Assembly: GCA_040776985.1 (NCBI GenBank)
Contig: JAXGZL010000001.1
Location: 868,001-932,000 of the forward strand
Reading direction: 5' to 3'
Source of the DNA: UBA6115 sp040776985
Lineage (GTDB): Bacteria > Bacillota > Clostridia > Christensenellales > Aristaeellaceae
DNA length: 64,000 nucleotides
Shown: positions 53,713 through 61,074 of the stretch, piece by piece
How the letters are laid out: each line of letters opens with the position of its first letter
How positions within the stretch are numbered: position 1 is the first letter of the stretch
Made by a program: the position numbers and the translations under genes
Notes under the pieces: generated by a model
What the model was told of the DNA's origin: nothing
Database searches by the model: none
The model's input: only the letters and a program-made list of their open reading frames with translations

Positions 53713-54633
53713 TCAGGCTTCTGTCTTCTTCCTGCGCAGCTTGCCCAGCAGCTTTTTGGCCGGGGGCAGGCGGAAGGCGTGGCCCTCGTCAAAGAAGACC
53801 TGCTCCGGCGGCACCTCAAGCAGGGTGGGGTCCGCGATAGTGCGCTGGAAGATCTGCAGGAAGCGGCTGTAGCTGATGCCGGCGCAGACCCGCTCGTCCG
53901 CGGTCACCCCCATGGGCAGCATGCGTTTCCTGACCACCTGGCCGTCGTTGTCCAGGCCCAGTTCCCGCTCAATGTTGCCGATGACCACAAACAGGGAGGT
54001 GGTGCCGAAGTTGTAGATGTGGTGATAGACCGGCGGCAGGCCCACCGAGGCGTTGTTGCTGAAGAACATGCCGGTGTGGAAGGGGCTGGCGTCAATCAGA
54101 AACTTGGGGGCCAGGCCATAGCGGTCAAGAAGGCGGGCGATCATCACCACGGGCACCGCGAAGACGGGTTTTTGCAAAATGGTGGCGATCTTCAGCGTGG
54201 TGTTGTCCGCCGTTTCCAGGCGGGTCTGGGCGATGGCGTCCTGGATGCGGCTGGCCACGTCAAAGATGGTGTCCCGGGGGTCGAACTTGCACTTGGCGAT
54301 GTTCTCCTTGTCGCTGCCGTCCGCCATGTTCTGAAGCACGGCGAAGGACACGGTGATCTCCTTGCGGCTGTAAAAACGCTTGTTGGCGATGAAGCGGTTG
54401 ATCTGGGGCATCTGGGACAGGGCCCTGACATAGCCCGCGATCACGATTTCCATAAAGGTGATGGGGTGGCCCTCCGCCCGCTTTTCCGCCACATAGCGGG
54501 CCAGGGGCTCATAGGGCACCCGCAGCTTGAACATCACCTGGGCGTCGCAGCGCATGGGCATGATATAGGGGGTGAGCGCCACCACCGGGTCAATGCCCTT
54601 CACCAGGTACCCGTCACTTCGCTTGCCAAACAT
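53713..54633 (-). CDS. stand-alone E2/CAT-like acyltransferase-fold protein with degenerate catalytic motif
   Basis: 306 residues related to the catalytic domain of 2-oxoacid dehydrogenase E2 and chloramphenicol acetyltransferase. No lipoyl or E1/E3-binding domain. The C-terminal catalytic motif DHRxxDG reads DERVCAG here: His becomes E247 and Asp becomes A251. It therefore should not act as a normal acyltransferase. No E1 or E3 genes are nearby. ATG 54633 is preceded by GAGGG. Transcribed from a strong promoter next to an insertion sequence. Confidence 0.7.
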   Translation of the reverse strand: MFGKRSDGYLVKGIDPVVALTPYIMPMRCDAQVMFKLRVPYEPLARYVAEKRAEGHPITFMEIVIAGYVRALSQMPQINRFIANKRFYSRKEITVSFAVLQNMADGSDKENIAKCKFDPRDTIFDVASRIQDAIAQTRLETADNTTLKIATILQKPVFAVPVVMIARLLDRYGLAPKFLIDASPFHTGMFFSNNASVGLPPVYHHIYNFGTTSLFVVIGNIERELGLDNDGQVVRKRMLPMGVTADERVCAGISYSRFLQIFQRTIADPTLLEVPPEQVFFDEGHAFRLPPAKKLLGKLRRKKTEA

Positions 54634-54669
54634 TGCATTTCCCTCATTCCGTATACAATAAGTACGCAA

Positions 54670-54698
54670 AGTATAGACGGAAGTGGAAATAATGTCAA
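54670..54698 (-). promoter_or_regulatory. sigma-A promoter of the E2-like gene
   Basis: Minus strand TTGACA, 17-base spacer, TATACT. It lies only 4 bases from the target-site duplication of the neighbouring insertion sequence, so the promoter core was spared. Confidence 0.85.
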
Positions 54699-54702
54699 TT
54701 TG

Positions 54703-54728
54703 TGCTGCCGGCGCCCGGAAAAGCCGCC
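54703..54728 (+). repeat. 26-bp direct repeat, left copy (target-site duplication)
   Basis: Identical to 55797-55822 and flush with the left end of the insertion sequence. One copy would have been present before insertion. Confidence 0.85.
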
Positions 54729-55796
54729 TGTAGGAGTACCATACATATTGGACAACGAGGCAGAAAGGAGGCGTAAAGGAAGAGAAAGGGTTCAAATCGG
54801 TTAGAATGTTGTTGCTCAACAACTTCAACGAAAGGAACTCTTTCTCTATGAGCAGTATAGCCCAGGACATGAAGTATCGGCAATCTTTGGTCAATTTTGC
54901 AGTTAAGTACGGCGCTGGCAGAGCATCCAGGAAGTACAATCGGGCACGGTCATATGTGTATTTTTGGTTGAGTCGTTACGACGGGACACTGGAATCCCTG
55001 GCTTGCAGATCACGCAGGCCCCACAGCCATCCTAACCAGCACACCGCACAGGAAATCGCACTGCTGCGAAACATGTGCCGAAGAAACCCCAGGCTGGGCA
55101 GGGTAGAGCTGTGGTGCAGGCTAAGGAAACGAGGATATACAAGGTCATTGAGTGGCCTCTACCGCATCCTCCACAAGCTCCATCTGCAACCAAAGCCAAA
55201 GAAGAAGATCTACAAGTCAAAGCCGTACCAGCAGATGACCCATCCGGGTGAGCGTGTCCAAATCGACGTTAAAATCGTTCCAAAGGCCTGTAAGGTGGGT
55301 GATGCAGCCAGTGAGCGCCTGGTACAATACACGGCCATAGACGAGTTTACCCGCCTGCGCTATCTAAAGGCATACATGGAGCAAAACACACACTCTTCCA
55401 AAGACTTCCTGCTCAGTTTGGTTCCCTACTATCTCAAGCGAGGAATCGAGATCCAATGCATCCAAACTGACAATGGGCTTGAGTTTACCAATCGCTTGGC
55501 CGGCAATCAGACTTCTCGGATGACCGCCTTTGAATTGGCGGCACAGACGCTGGGCATTAAACTGAAGCATATCCGCCCATATACGCCCAGGCATAACGGT
55601 AAAGTTGAACGAAGTCACAGGGAAGACCAAAAGAGATTCTACAGTAACCGAACCTTCTATTCATTCGAAGATTTTGCCAGGCAGCTCGCTGCCTGGTGAC
55701 CCCGGAGCAACCAGCTCCCGATGAGACCCTTAGGCTTTCTCTCCCCAGTGGAGTTCCTGAAAGCACACACTGTCCAACATGTTTGACTAACCTACA
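54729..55796 (+). mobile_element. 1,068-bp insertion sequence with DDE transposase and 26-bp target duplication
   Basis: The ends read TGTAGG...CCTACA and are imperfect inverted repeats matching at about 19 of 26 positions. They are flanked exactly by 26-bp direct repeats. The transposase is IS481-like, but the long duplication is a feature I associate with the IS1202 group (about 27 bp in IS1202 itself). It has inserted between the divergent promoters of the E2-like gene and the aldolase gene. Confidence 0.85.
54848..55786 (+). pseudogene. IS481/IS1202-like DDE transposase interrupted by an in-frame stop
   Basis: A helix-turn-helix region (about 10-60) precedes an rve integrase domain with D140 (VQIDVKIV), D208 (IQTDNGLEF) and E254 (HNGKVERSHRED). 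The first stop is TGA at 55697-55699 after residue 283. The same frame then continues for 28 more codons (including LPMRPLGFLSPVEFLKAHTVQ), ending at TGA 55784-55786; this tail is the conserved C terminus of such transposases. So the gene carries a nonsense mutation near its end and may be inactive. ATG 54848 fits the family start; ATG 54806 is also in frame. Confidence 0.8.
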
Positions 55797-55822
55797 TGCT
55801 GCCGGCGCCCGGAAAAGCCGCC
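55797..55822 (+). repeat. 26-bp direct repeat, right copy (target-site duplication)
   Basis: Second copy of the sequence at 54703-54728, flush with the right end of the insertion sequence. Confidence 0.85.
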
Positions 55823-55864
55823 CAAACAAACCGGGACGGAAACGGCCCGCATGGACAAAAACGG

Positions 55865-55893
55865 TTGACAGGCCGCGGGATGCCCTGTATACT
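55865..55893 (+). promoter_or_regulatory. sigma-A promoter of the aldolase gene
   Basis: TTGACA, 17-base spacer, TATACT, 43 bases downstream of the insertion sequence's right repeat and 43 bases before the ATG. Confidence 0.88.
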
Positions 55894-55935
55894 GTAAGAA
55901 AAAGCTTTGTCTTTGGACAAAGAGAGGAGATCAAC

Positions 55936-56865
55936 ATGCCCTTAATCAATTCCAGAGAGATGTTCCGCAAGGCTTATGAGGGCGGCTATGCCATTGGCGC
56001 CTTCAATGTGAACAACATGGAGATCATCCAGGGCATCGTGGAAGGCGCCCAGGAAGAAAAGGCTCCCCTGATTCTGCAGGTGTCTGCCGGCGCCCGCAAG
56101 TATGCCAACCATACCTACCTGATGAAGCTGATTGAGGCGGCGGTGGAAACCAGCGGCCTGGACATCGTGGTGCACCTGGACCACGGCCCCGACTTTGAGA
56201 CCTGCAAGAACGTGATTGACGGTGGCTTCACCTCCGTGATGATTGACGGCTCTCACCTGCCCTTTGACGAGAACATCGCCCTCACCCGCAAGGTGGTGGA
56301 ATACGCCCATGACCGGAATGTCACCGTGGAAGCGGAGCTGGGCCGCCTGGCCGGCGTGGAGGACGACATCAAGGTGTCCGCGGAGGATTCCTCCTACACC
56401 CGCCCCGAAGAGGTGGAAGAGTTTGTCAAGCGCACCGGCTGCGACTCCCTGGCCATTGCCATTGGCACCAGCCACGGCGCCTACAAGTTCAAGGGCGAGG
56501 CCAAGCTGCGCTTTGACATCCTGGAGGATGTGGCCCGCCGCCTGCCCGGCTTCCCCATCGTGCTTCACGGCGCCTCCAGCGTGATTCCGGAGTATGTGGA
56601 GATGATCAACCAGTTTGGCGGCAAGCTGGGTGACGCCCGGGGCGTGCCGGAGGAGATGCTGCGCAAGGCGGCTTCCATGGCCGTGTGCAAGATCAACATT
56701 GACTCTGACCTGCGCCTGGCCTTCACCGCCATGATCAGGAAGCACTTCGCCGAGCATCCCGACCACTTCGACCCCCGCCAGTACCTGACCGACGCCCGCG
56801 CGGCGCTCAAGGCCATGGTGCGGCACAAGATCGTGAATGTCCTGGGTTGCAACGGAAAAGCCTGA
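55936..56865 (+). CDS. fba: class II fructose-bisphosphate aldolase
   Basis: 309 residues. Zinc ligands and catalytic residues of class II are visible: VVHLDHGPDFETC, EAELGRLAGVEDD, AIGTSHGAYKF and VLHGASSV. Cleaves fructose-1,6-bisphosphate to the two triose phosphates. ATG 55936 has AGGAG 6 bases upstream; the longer upstream frame runs through the insertion sequence and has no homology. First gene of a glycolytic cluster. Confidence 0.93.
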   Translation: MPLINSREMFRKAYEGGYAIGAFNVNNMEIIQGIVEGAQEEKAPLILQVSAGARKYANHTYLMKLIEAAVETSGLDIVVHLDHGPDFETCKNVIDGGFTSVMIDGSHLPFDENIALTRKVVEYAHDRNVTVEAELGRLAGVEDDIKVSAEDSSYTRPEEVEEFVKRTGCDSLAIAIGTSHGAYKFKGEAKLRFDILEDVARRLPGFPIVLHGASSVIPEYVEMINQFGGKLGDARGVPEEMLRKAASMAVCKINIDSDLRLAFTAMIRKHFAEHPDHFDPRQYLTDARAALKAMVRHKIVNVLGCNGKA

Positions 56866-56876
56866 GCATCCCACCA

Positions 56877-56902
56877 CCGCCTGTGCACCATTGCGCAGGC
56901 GG
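56877..56902 (+). other. intercistronic hairpin after fba
   Basis: 10-bp stem with one G-T pair (56877-56886 with 56893-56902), 6-base loop, no T-run. Probably a 3'-end stabiliser or partial terminator. Confidence 0.5.
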
Positions 56903-56937
56903 TTCCATATGCAAATACAGTAAAACGAGGTAAATCC

Positions 56938-58152
56938 ATGGAACTGAATGGCAAAGTCGTCGTAGCCCAGGGTGGCGGCCCAACCGCTGTGATCAACCAG
57001 TCCCTGGTGGGCGCGGTGCTGGAAAGCCGCAAATTCCCCCAGGTCACCAAGGTATACGGCGCCATCAACGGCGTTTCCGGCATCATCCACGAGAACTTCC
57101 TGGACCTGACCCAGGAGACCACCCACAACCTGGAGCGGGTGGCGGGCACCCCTTCTTCCGCCCTGGGCTCCACCCGGGACAAGCCGGATGAGAAATACTG
57201 CGAGGAAATCCTCAAGGTGTTCAAGGCCCATGATGTGCGCTATTTCTTCTACATCGGCGGCAACGATTCCTCCGACACCGTGCGCATCGTCAACGAGCAG
57301 GCGGAGCGCTCCAACTACGAGTTCCGCGCCATCCATATCCCCAAGACCATTGACAACGACCTGATGGTCAACGACCACACCCCCGGCTTCCCCTCCGCGG
57401 CCAAGTTTGTGGCCCAGGCCTTTGCCGGCATCAACCTGGACAACCGGGCCCTGCCCGGGGTGCATGTGAGCGTGGTCATGGGCCGTCACGCGGGCTTCCT
57501 GACGGCAGCCTCCGCCGCGGCCAGGAAGTATCAGGACGATGGCCCCCACCTGATCTACCTGCCGGAGCGCCCCTTCCACATGGATGATTTCCTGAAGGAC
57601 GTGAAGGATGTGTACGACCGGCTGGGCCGCTGCGTCATCGCCGTGTCAGAGGGCATCCAGGACGAAAAGGGCACCCCCATCCTGGCCAAACTGATGGAGA
57701 CCGAGCGGGACGCCCACGGCAACATGCAGCTCTCCGGCACCGGCGCCCTGGGCGAGCAGCTATCAAACCAAATCAAGGAAAAGCTGGGCTTCAAGCGCGT
57801 GCGCTCCGACACCTTCGGCTACCTGCAGCGCTCCTTCCTGGGCTGCGTGTCCGAGGTGGACCAGCGGGAGGCCCGCGAGGTGGGCGAGAAGGCCGCCCAG
57901 TTTGCCATCTGGCACAATGTGGACGGCTCCATCACCATCCACCGCACCGGCTATTACTCCGTGGACTACCGCCTGACCAACCTGGCGGAGATCGCGGCCA
58001 AAACCCGGCTGATGCCGGACGAGTTCATCAACGCCGCCGGCAACAACGTGACCGACGCCTTCAACTACTACCTCAGGCCCCTGCTGGGCCCGGACATGCC
58101 GGAGCCCTCCATGCTGCGTGCCCCCAGGGCAGCCAAAATCCTGAAACCCTGA
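56938..58152 (+). CDS. PPi-dependent 6-phosphofructokinase
   Basis: 404 residues. Of the PFK-A superfamily. The donor-determining positions read GGND (instead of GGDG) and PKTIDND (instead of PGTIDND), and these Asp and Lys residues are those that select pyrophosphate over ATP. QGGGPTAVINQSLVG and VVMGRHAGF are also family motifs. Reversibly phosphorylates fructose-6-phosphate with PPi, saving ATP in fermentation. Followed after 19 bases by an ATP-type paralogue. Confidence 0.87.
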   Translation: MELNGKVVVAQGGGPTAVINQSLVGAVLESRKFPQVTKVYGAINGVSGIIHENFLDLTQETTHNLERVAGTPSSALGSTRDKPDEKYCEEILKVFKAHDVRYFFYIGGNDSSDTVRIVNEQAERSNYEFRAIHIPKTIDNDLMVNDHTPGFPSAAKFVAQAFAGINLDNRALPGVHVSVVMGRHAGFLTAASAAARKYQDDGPHLIYLPERPFHMDDFLKDVKDVYDRLGRCVIAVSEGIQDEKGTPILAKLMETERDAHGNMQLSGTGALGEQLSNQIKEKLGFKRVRSDTFGYLQRSFLGCVSEVDQREAREVGEKAAQFAIWHNVDGSITIHRTGYYSVDYRLTNLAEIAAKTRLMPDEFINAAGNNVTDAFNYYLRPLLGPDMPEPSMLRAPRAAKILKP

Positions 58153-58171
58153 GCGGGGGAGAAGCAGGCTT

Positions 58172-59221
58172 ATGCAAAGAAAAATCGCGGTGCTCACCAG
58201 CGGCGGTGACAGCCCGGGCATGAACGCCGCCGTGATGGAAGTGGCGCGTTCCGCGGCCAAGAACAACCTGAGCCTGGTGGGCATCAAGCATGGCTTCAAC
58301 GGCCTGATCGGCAAGTTCACCAAGGCCTCGGACAACTACACCATTCTCTCCCAGGACACGGTGCTGGACATCGCGGACCTGCCGGGCACCTACCTGCGCA
58401 CCGCCCGCTGTGAGGAGTTCTACCAGGAGGACTATCAGCAAAAGGCGGTGGACTTCCTCACCAAGCTGGGTGTGGTGGGGGTGGTGGTCATCGGCGGGGA
58501 TGGCTCCTTCCACGGGGCCCAGCGGATGAGCCAACTGGGCATGCCCTGCATCGGCATTCCCGGCACCATCGACAACGACCTGGAGTTTTCCGAGACCTCC
58601 CTGGGCTTTGACACCGCGGTCAACGTCTGCATGGAAGCGGTCCGGGCCATCCGGGCCACCTCCCGTTCCCACGACCGCCCGGCGGTGGTGGAGGTGATGG
58701 GGCGCAACTGCGGCGACATCGCCATGTCCACCGCCATGTCCACCGGATCTGAGATCGTGGTGGTGCCGGAGGTGGAGGGCTGGACCGTGGACCAGGTGGC
58801 AGAGAGGCTGCGCAACCTGATTGCGCGGGGCAACACAAGGGCCACCATCGTGGTGGCCGAGGGCGCCTGGAAGGTGATGGAACCCTTTGATGTCTATGCC
58901 TTCCTGAAGCCCTACAAGCAGGTCTTTGAGGGAGAGCCCATGACGGCGCTGCGCTTTGCCTCCATCCTGAAGCGCAAGTGCGACGCGGAGGTCAGGGGCG
59001 ATGTGATCGGCTATGTCCAGCGCGGGCATGAGCCCACCGCCCAGGATGCCGGCTTTGCCTTTGAGGCGGGGCACATGGCGGTGGAGCTGCTCAAGCGGGG
59101 TATCGGCAACCAGGCCATCGGGGTCTACCATGGCCGCACCTTCCACATGGATCTGGACAGGGCGCTGGAGGTGAAGCCCACCTTCAAAAAGCACCTGTAT
59201 GATCTGGTCAACAGCCTGTAA
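58172..59221 (+). CDS. pfkA: ATP-dependent 6-phosphofructokinase
   Basis: 349 residues. N terminus AVLTSGGDSPGMNAAV, then VVIGGDGSFHGAQ (Gly at the ATP-selecting position), GIPGTIDNDL and VVEVMGRNCGDIA. These are the residues of ATP-using PfkA. Slightly longer than the usual 320. The pairing with a PPi-type enzyme in one operon suggests a switch between irreversible (ATP) and reversible (PPi) flux. Confidence 0.92.
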   Translation: MQRKIAVLTSGGDSPGMNAAVMEVARSAAKNNLSLVGIKHGFNGLIGKFTKASDNYTILSQDTVLDIADLPGTYLRTARCEEFYQEDYQQKAVDFLTKLGVVGVVVIGGDGSFHGAQRMSQLGMPCIGIPGTIDNDLEFSETSLGFDTAVNVCMEAVRAIRATSRSHDRPAVVEVMGRNCGDIAMSTAMSTGSEIVVVPEVEGWTVDQVAERLRNLIARGNTRATIVVAEGAWKVMEPFDVYAFLKPYKQVFEGEPMTALRFASILKRKCDAEVRGDVIGYVQRGHEPTAQDAGFAFEAGHMAVELLKRGIGNQAIGVYHGRTFHMDLDRALEVKPTFKKHLYDLVNSL

Positions 59222-59254
59222 GGCATAAGAATATTTGAGAGTGAGGTAATGTGA

Positions 59255-59524
59255 GTGGGCAATCTGACACCCTGGTGGATGGTTGTGGTCCTGGGGATGA
59301 GCGTTGTGTTGATTGGCCTGGGGCTATTGGTGCTGCTGTGCAATGTGCTGCGTCTGCTGTTTCACCGGGAGGAGGCGCCCGCCCCTCAGGCAGCGCCTGC
59401 TGCTGGGATTGAGCTGAGCGGCACAGCGCGCCAGAAACTGCTGGCGGCGGTGACCGCTGCCATCGCAGAGGCGGAGGGCACGGATGCCCCGGGATTCAAG
59501 ATCGTATCATTTGTAAGGAGATAA
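59255..59524 (+). CDS. OadG-like gamma subunit of Na+-pumping decarboxylase
   Basis: 89 residues: one N-terminal membrane helix (WWMVVVLGMSVVLIGLGLLVLL, split by no charges), then a charged, Ala/Pro-rich cytoplasmic tail. This is the plan of OadG/MmdD, which anchors the soluble carboxyltransferase to the membrane subunit. GTG 59255 has TGAGG 8 bases upstream. Sequence in this family is poorly conserved, so context is the main support. Confidence 0.75.
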   Translation: MGNLTPWWMVVVLGMSVVLIGLGLLVLLCNVLRLLFHREEAPAPQAAPAAGIELSGTARQKLLAAVTAAIAEAEGTDAPGFKIVSFVRR

Positions 59525-59528
59525 ACGC

Positions 59529-59885
59529 ATGAAAAAGTATCGTGTGATCGTGGATGGCCAGGAATATGAAGTGGGGATCGAGGCCCTGGACAACGCTGCC
59601 CTGAAGGCGGAGGCAAAGCCCGCCGCCCCGGCCCCGGCGCCCGCCTCCGCCCCCGCGCCGGCAGCAGCCGGCGGTGAGCAGGTGACCAGCCCCATGCCCG
59701 GCAACATCCTGGCGGTGAACGTGTCCGCCGGCAGCCAGGTGAAAAAGGGCCAGGTGCTGATGATCCTGGAAGCAATGAAAATGGAGAACGAGATCATCGC
59801 CCCCCGGGACGGCATCGTGGGCAGCGTGAATGTGGCAAGCGGCGCCGCGGTGGATACGGGCGCTGTGCTTTGCACCCTGCAGTAA
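59529..59885 (+). CDS. biotin carrier subunit of the decarboxylase
   Basis: 118 residues. A short N-terminal segment and a flexible Ala/Pro linker (about 30-48) lead to a biotinyl domain with EAMKMEN; the biotinylated lysine is K84. Carries CO2 from the carboxyltransferase to the membrane decarboxylase. AAGGAG precedes the ATG. Confidence 0.93.
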   Translation: MKKYRVIVDGQEYEVGIEALDNAALKAEAKPAAPAPAPASAPAPAAAGGEQVTSPMPGNILAVNVSAGSQVKKGQVLMILEAMKMENEIIAPRDGIVGSVNVASGAAVDTGAVLCTLQ

Positions 59886-59894
59886 GGTAAGCCC

Positions 59895-61061
59895 ATGGAA
59901 ACAATTTTGGAGTTTCTGAAGCAAACCGGGTTTTATCTGTTGGCCAGCCAGTGGAAGGCCCTGGTGATGATTGCCATCGCCTGCCTGCTGCTGTACCTTG
60001 CCATCGCCAAGAAGTTTGAGCCGCTGCTGCTGCTGCCCATCGCCGTGGGCGTTTTGCTGACCAACCTCCCCGGCGCCAACATCTACCATCCGGAGCTGTT
60101 TGCGGGGGGCAAGGTTGACTGGGCGGCCCTTACCGACAAGGGCGGCCTGCTGGACTACCTGTATCTTGGGGTCAAGCTGGGCATCTACCCCTGCCTGATC
60201 TTTATTGGCGTGGGCGCCATGACGGACTTTGGCCCGATGCTGGCCAATCCCAAAAGCCTGCTGCTGGGCGGCGCGGCCCAGATTGGCATCTTTTTGACCT
60301 ATGCGGGGGCAGTGCTGCTGCTGGGCTTCACCCCTTCTGAAAGCGGCGCCATCGGCATCATCGGCGGCGCGGATGGCCCCACGGCCATTTTCAGCGCCAC
60401 CAAGATGGCCCCTCACCTTTTGGGCCCCATCGCGGTGGCTGCCTATTCCTACATGGCCCTGGTGCCGGTGATCCAGCCCCCCATCATGCGGGCGCTGACC
60501 ACCAAAAAGGAACGGGAAATCCAGATGAAGACCCTGCGCCCGGTGTCCCGGCTGGAGAAGATCATCTTCCCCATCGCCGTCACCATCTTTATCGGGCTGT
60601 TGCTGCCCTCTGCCACTCCCCTGATCGGCAGCCTGATGTTTGGCAACCTGCTCAAGGAATGCGGCGTCACCGAGCGGCTGAACAAAACGGTGCAAAACGA
60701 GCTGATGAACATCACCACGGTGCTGCTGGGCCTGTCTGTGGGCGCCACGGCCACCGCGGGCATCTTCCTGTCCTGGTCCACCATCAAGATCCTGCTGCTG
60801 GGCGTCATTGCCTTTGGCATGGGCTCTGCCGGCGGCGTGCTGCTGGCCAAGTTCATGAACCTGTTCCTGAAGGAGAAGATCAACCCCCTGATCGGCTCTG
60901 CCGGGGTATCCGCCGTGCCCATGGCCGCCCGGGTGTCCCAGGTGGAAGGGCAGAAGGCCTCCCCCGGCAACTACCTGCTGATGCACGCCATGGGGCCCAA
61001 TGTGGCCGGCGTCATTGGCTCTGCCATTGCAGCCGGCATCATGATTGCCCTGTTTGGCTGA
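59895..61061 (+). CDS. oadB: sodium-translocating decarboxylase beta subunit
   Basis: 388 residues, about 10 membrane segments. Conserved features of OadB/MmdB/GcdB are seen: LYLGVKLGIYPCLIFIGVGAMTDF, GIIGGADGPTAIFSATK and a C-terminal VSQVEGQKASPGNYLLMHAMGPNVAGVIGSA. Couples decarboxylation of carboxybiotin to Na+ export. Lies 9 bases after the biotin carrier gene. Confidence 0.93.
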   Translation: METILEFLKQTGFYLLASQWKALVMIAIACLLLYLAIAKKFEPLLLLPIAVGVLLTNLPGANIYHPELFAGGKVDWAALTDKGGLLDYLYLGVKLGIYPCLIFIGVGAMTDFGPMLANPKSLLLGGAAQIGIFLTYAGAVLLLGFTPSESGAIGIIGGADGPTAIFSATKMAPHLLGPIAVAAYSYMALVPVIQPPIMRALTTKKEREIQMKTLRPVSRLEKIIFPIAVTIFIGLLLPSATPLIGSLMFGNLLKECGVTERLNKTVQNELMNITTVLLGLSVGATATAGIFLSWSTIKILLLGVIAFGMGSAGGVLLAKFMNLFLKEKINPLIGSAGVSAVPMAARVSQVEGQKASPGNYLLMHAMGPNVAGVIGSAIAAGIMIALFG

Positions 61062-61074
61062 TTGGAGTAAGCGG

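Noticed and set aside
55697..55699. TGA in the transposase as a selenocysteine codon
   Set aside because: No hairpin resembling a SECIS element follows, and transposases of this type have no reason to use selenocysteine. A nonsense mutation is simpler.
54729..55796. Insertion at a chromosomal dif/Xer site, as reported for some elements with long duplications
   Set aside because: The 26-bp repeat shows no likeness to the Firmicutes dif consensus and has no inverted half-sites.
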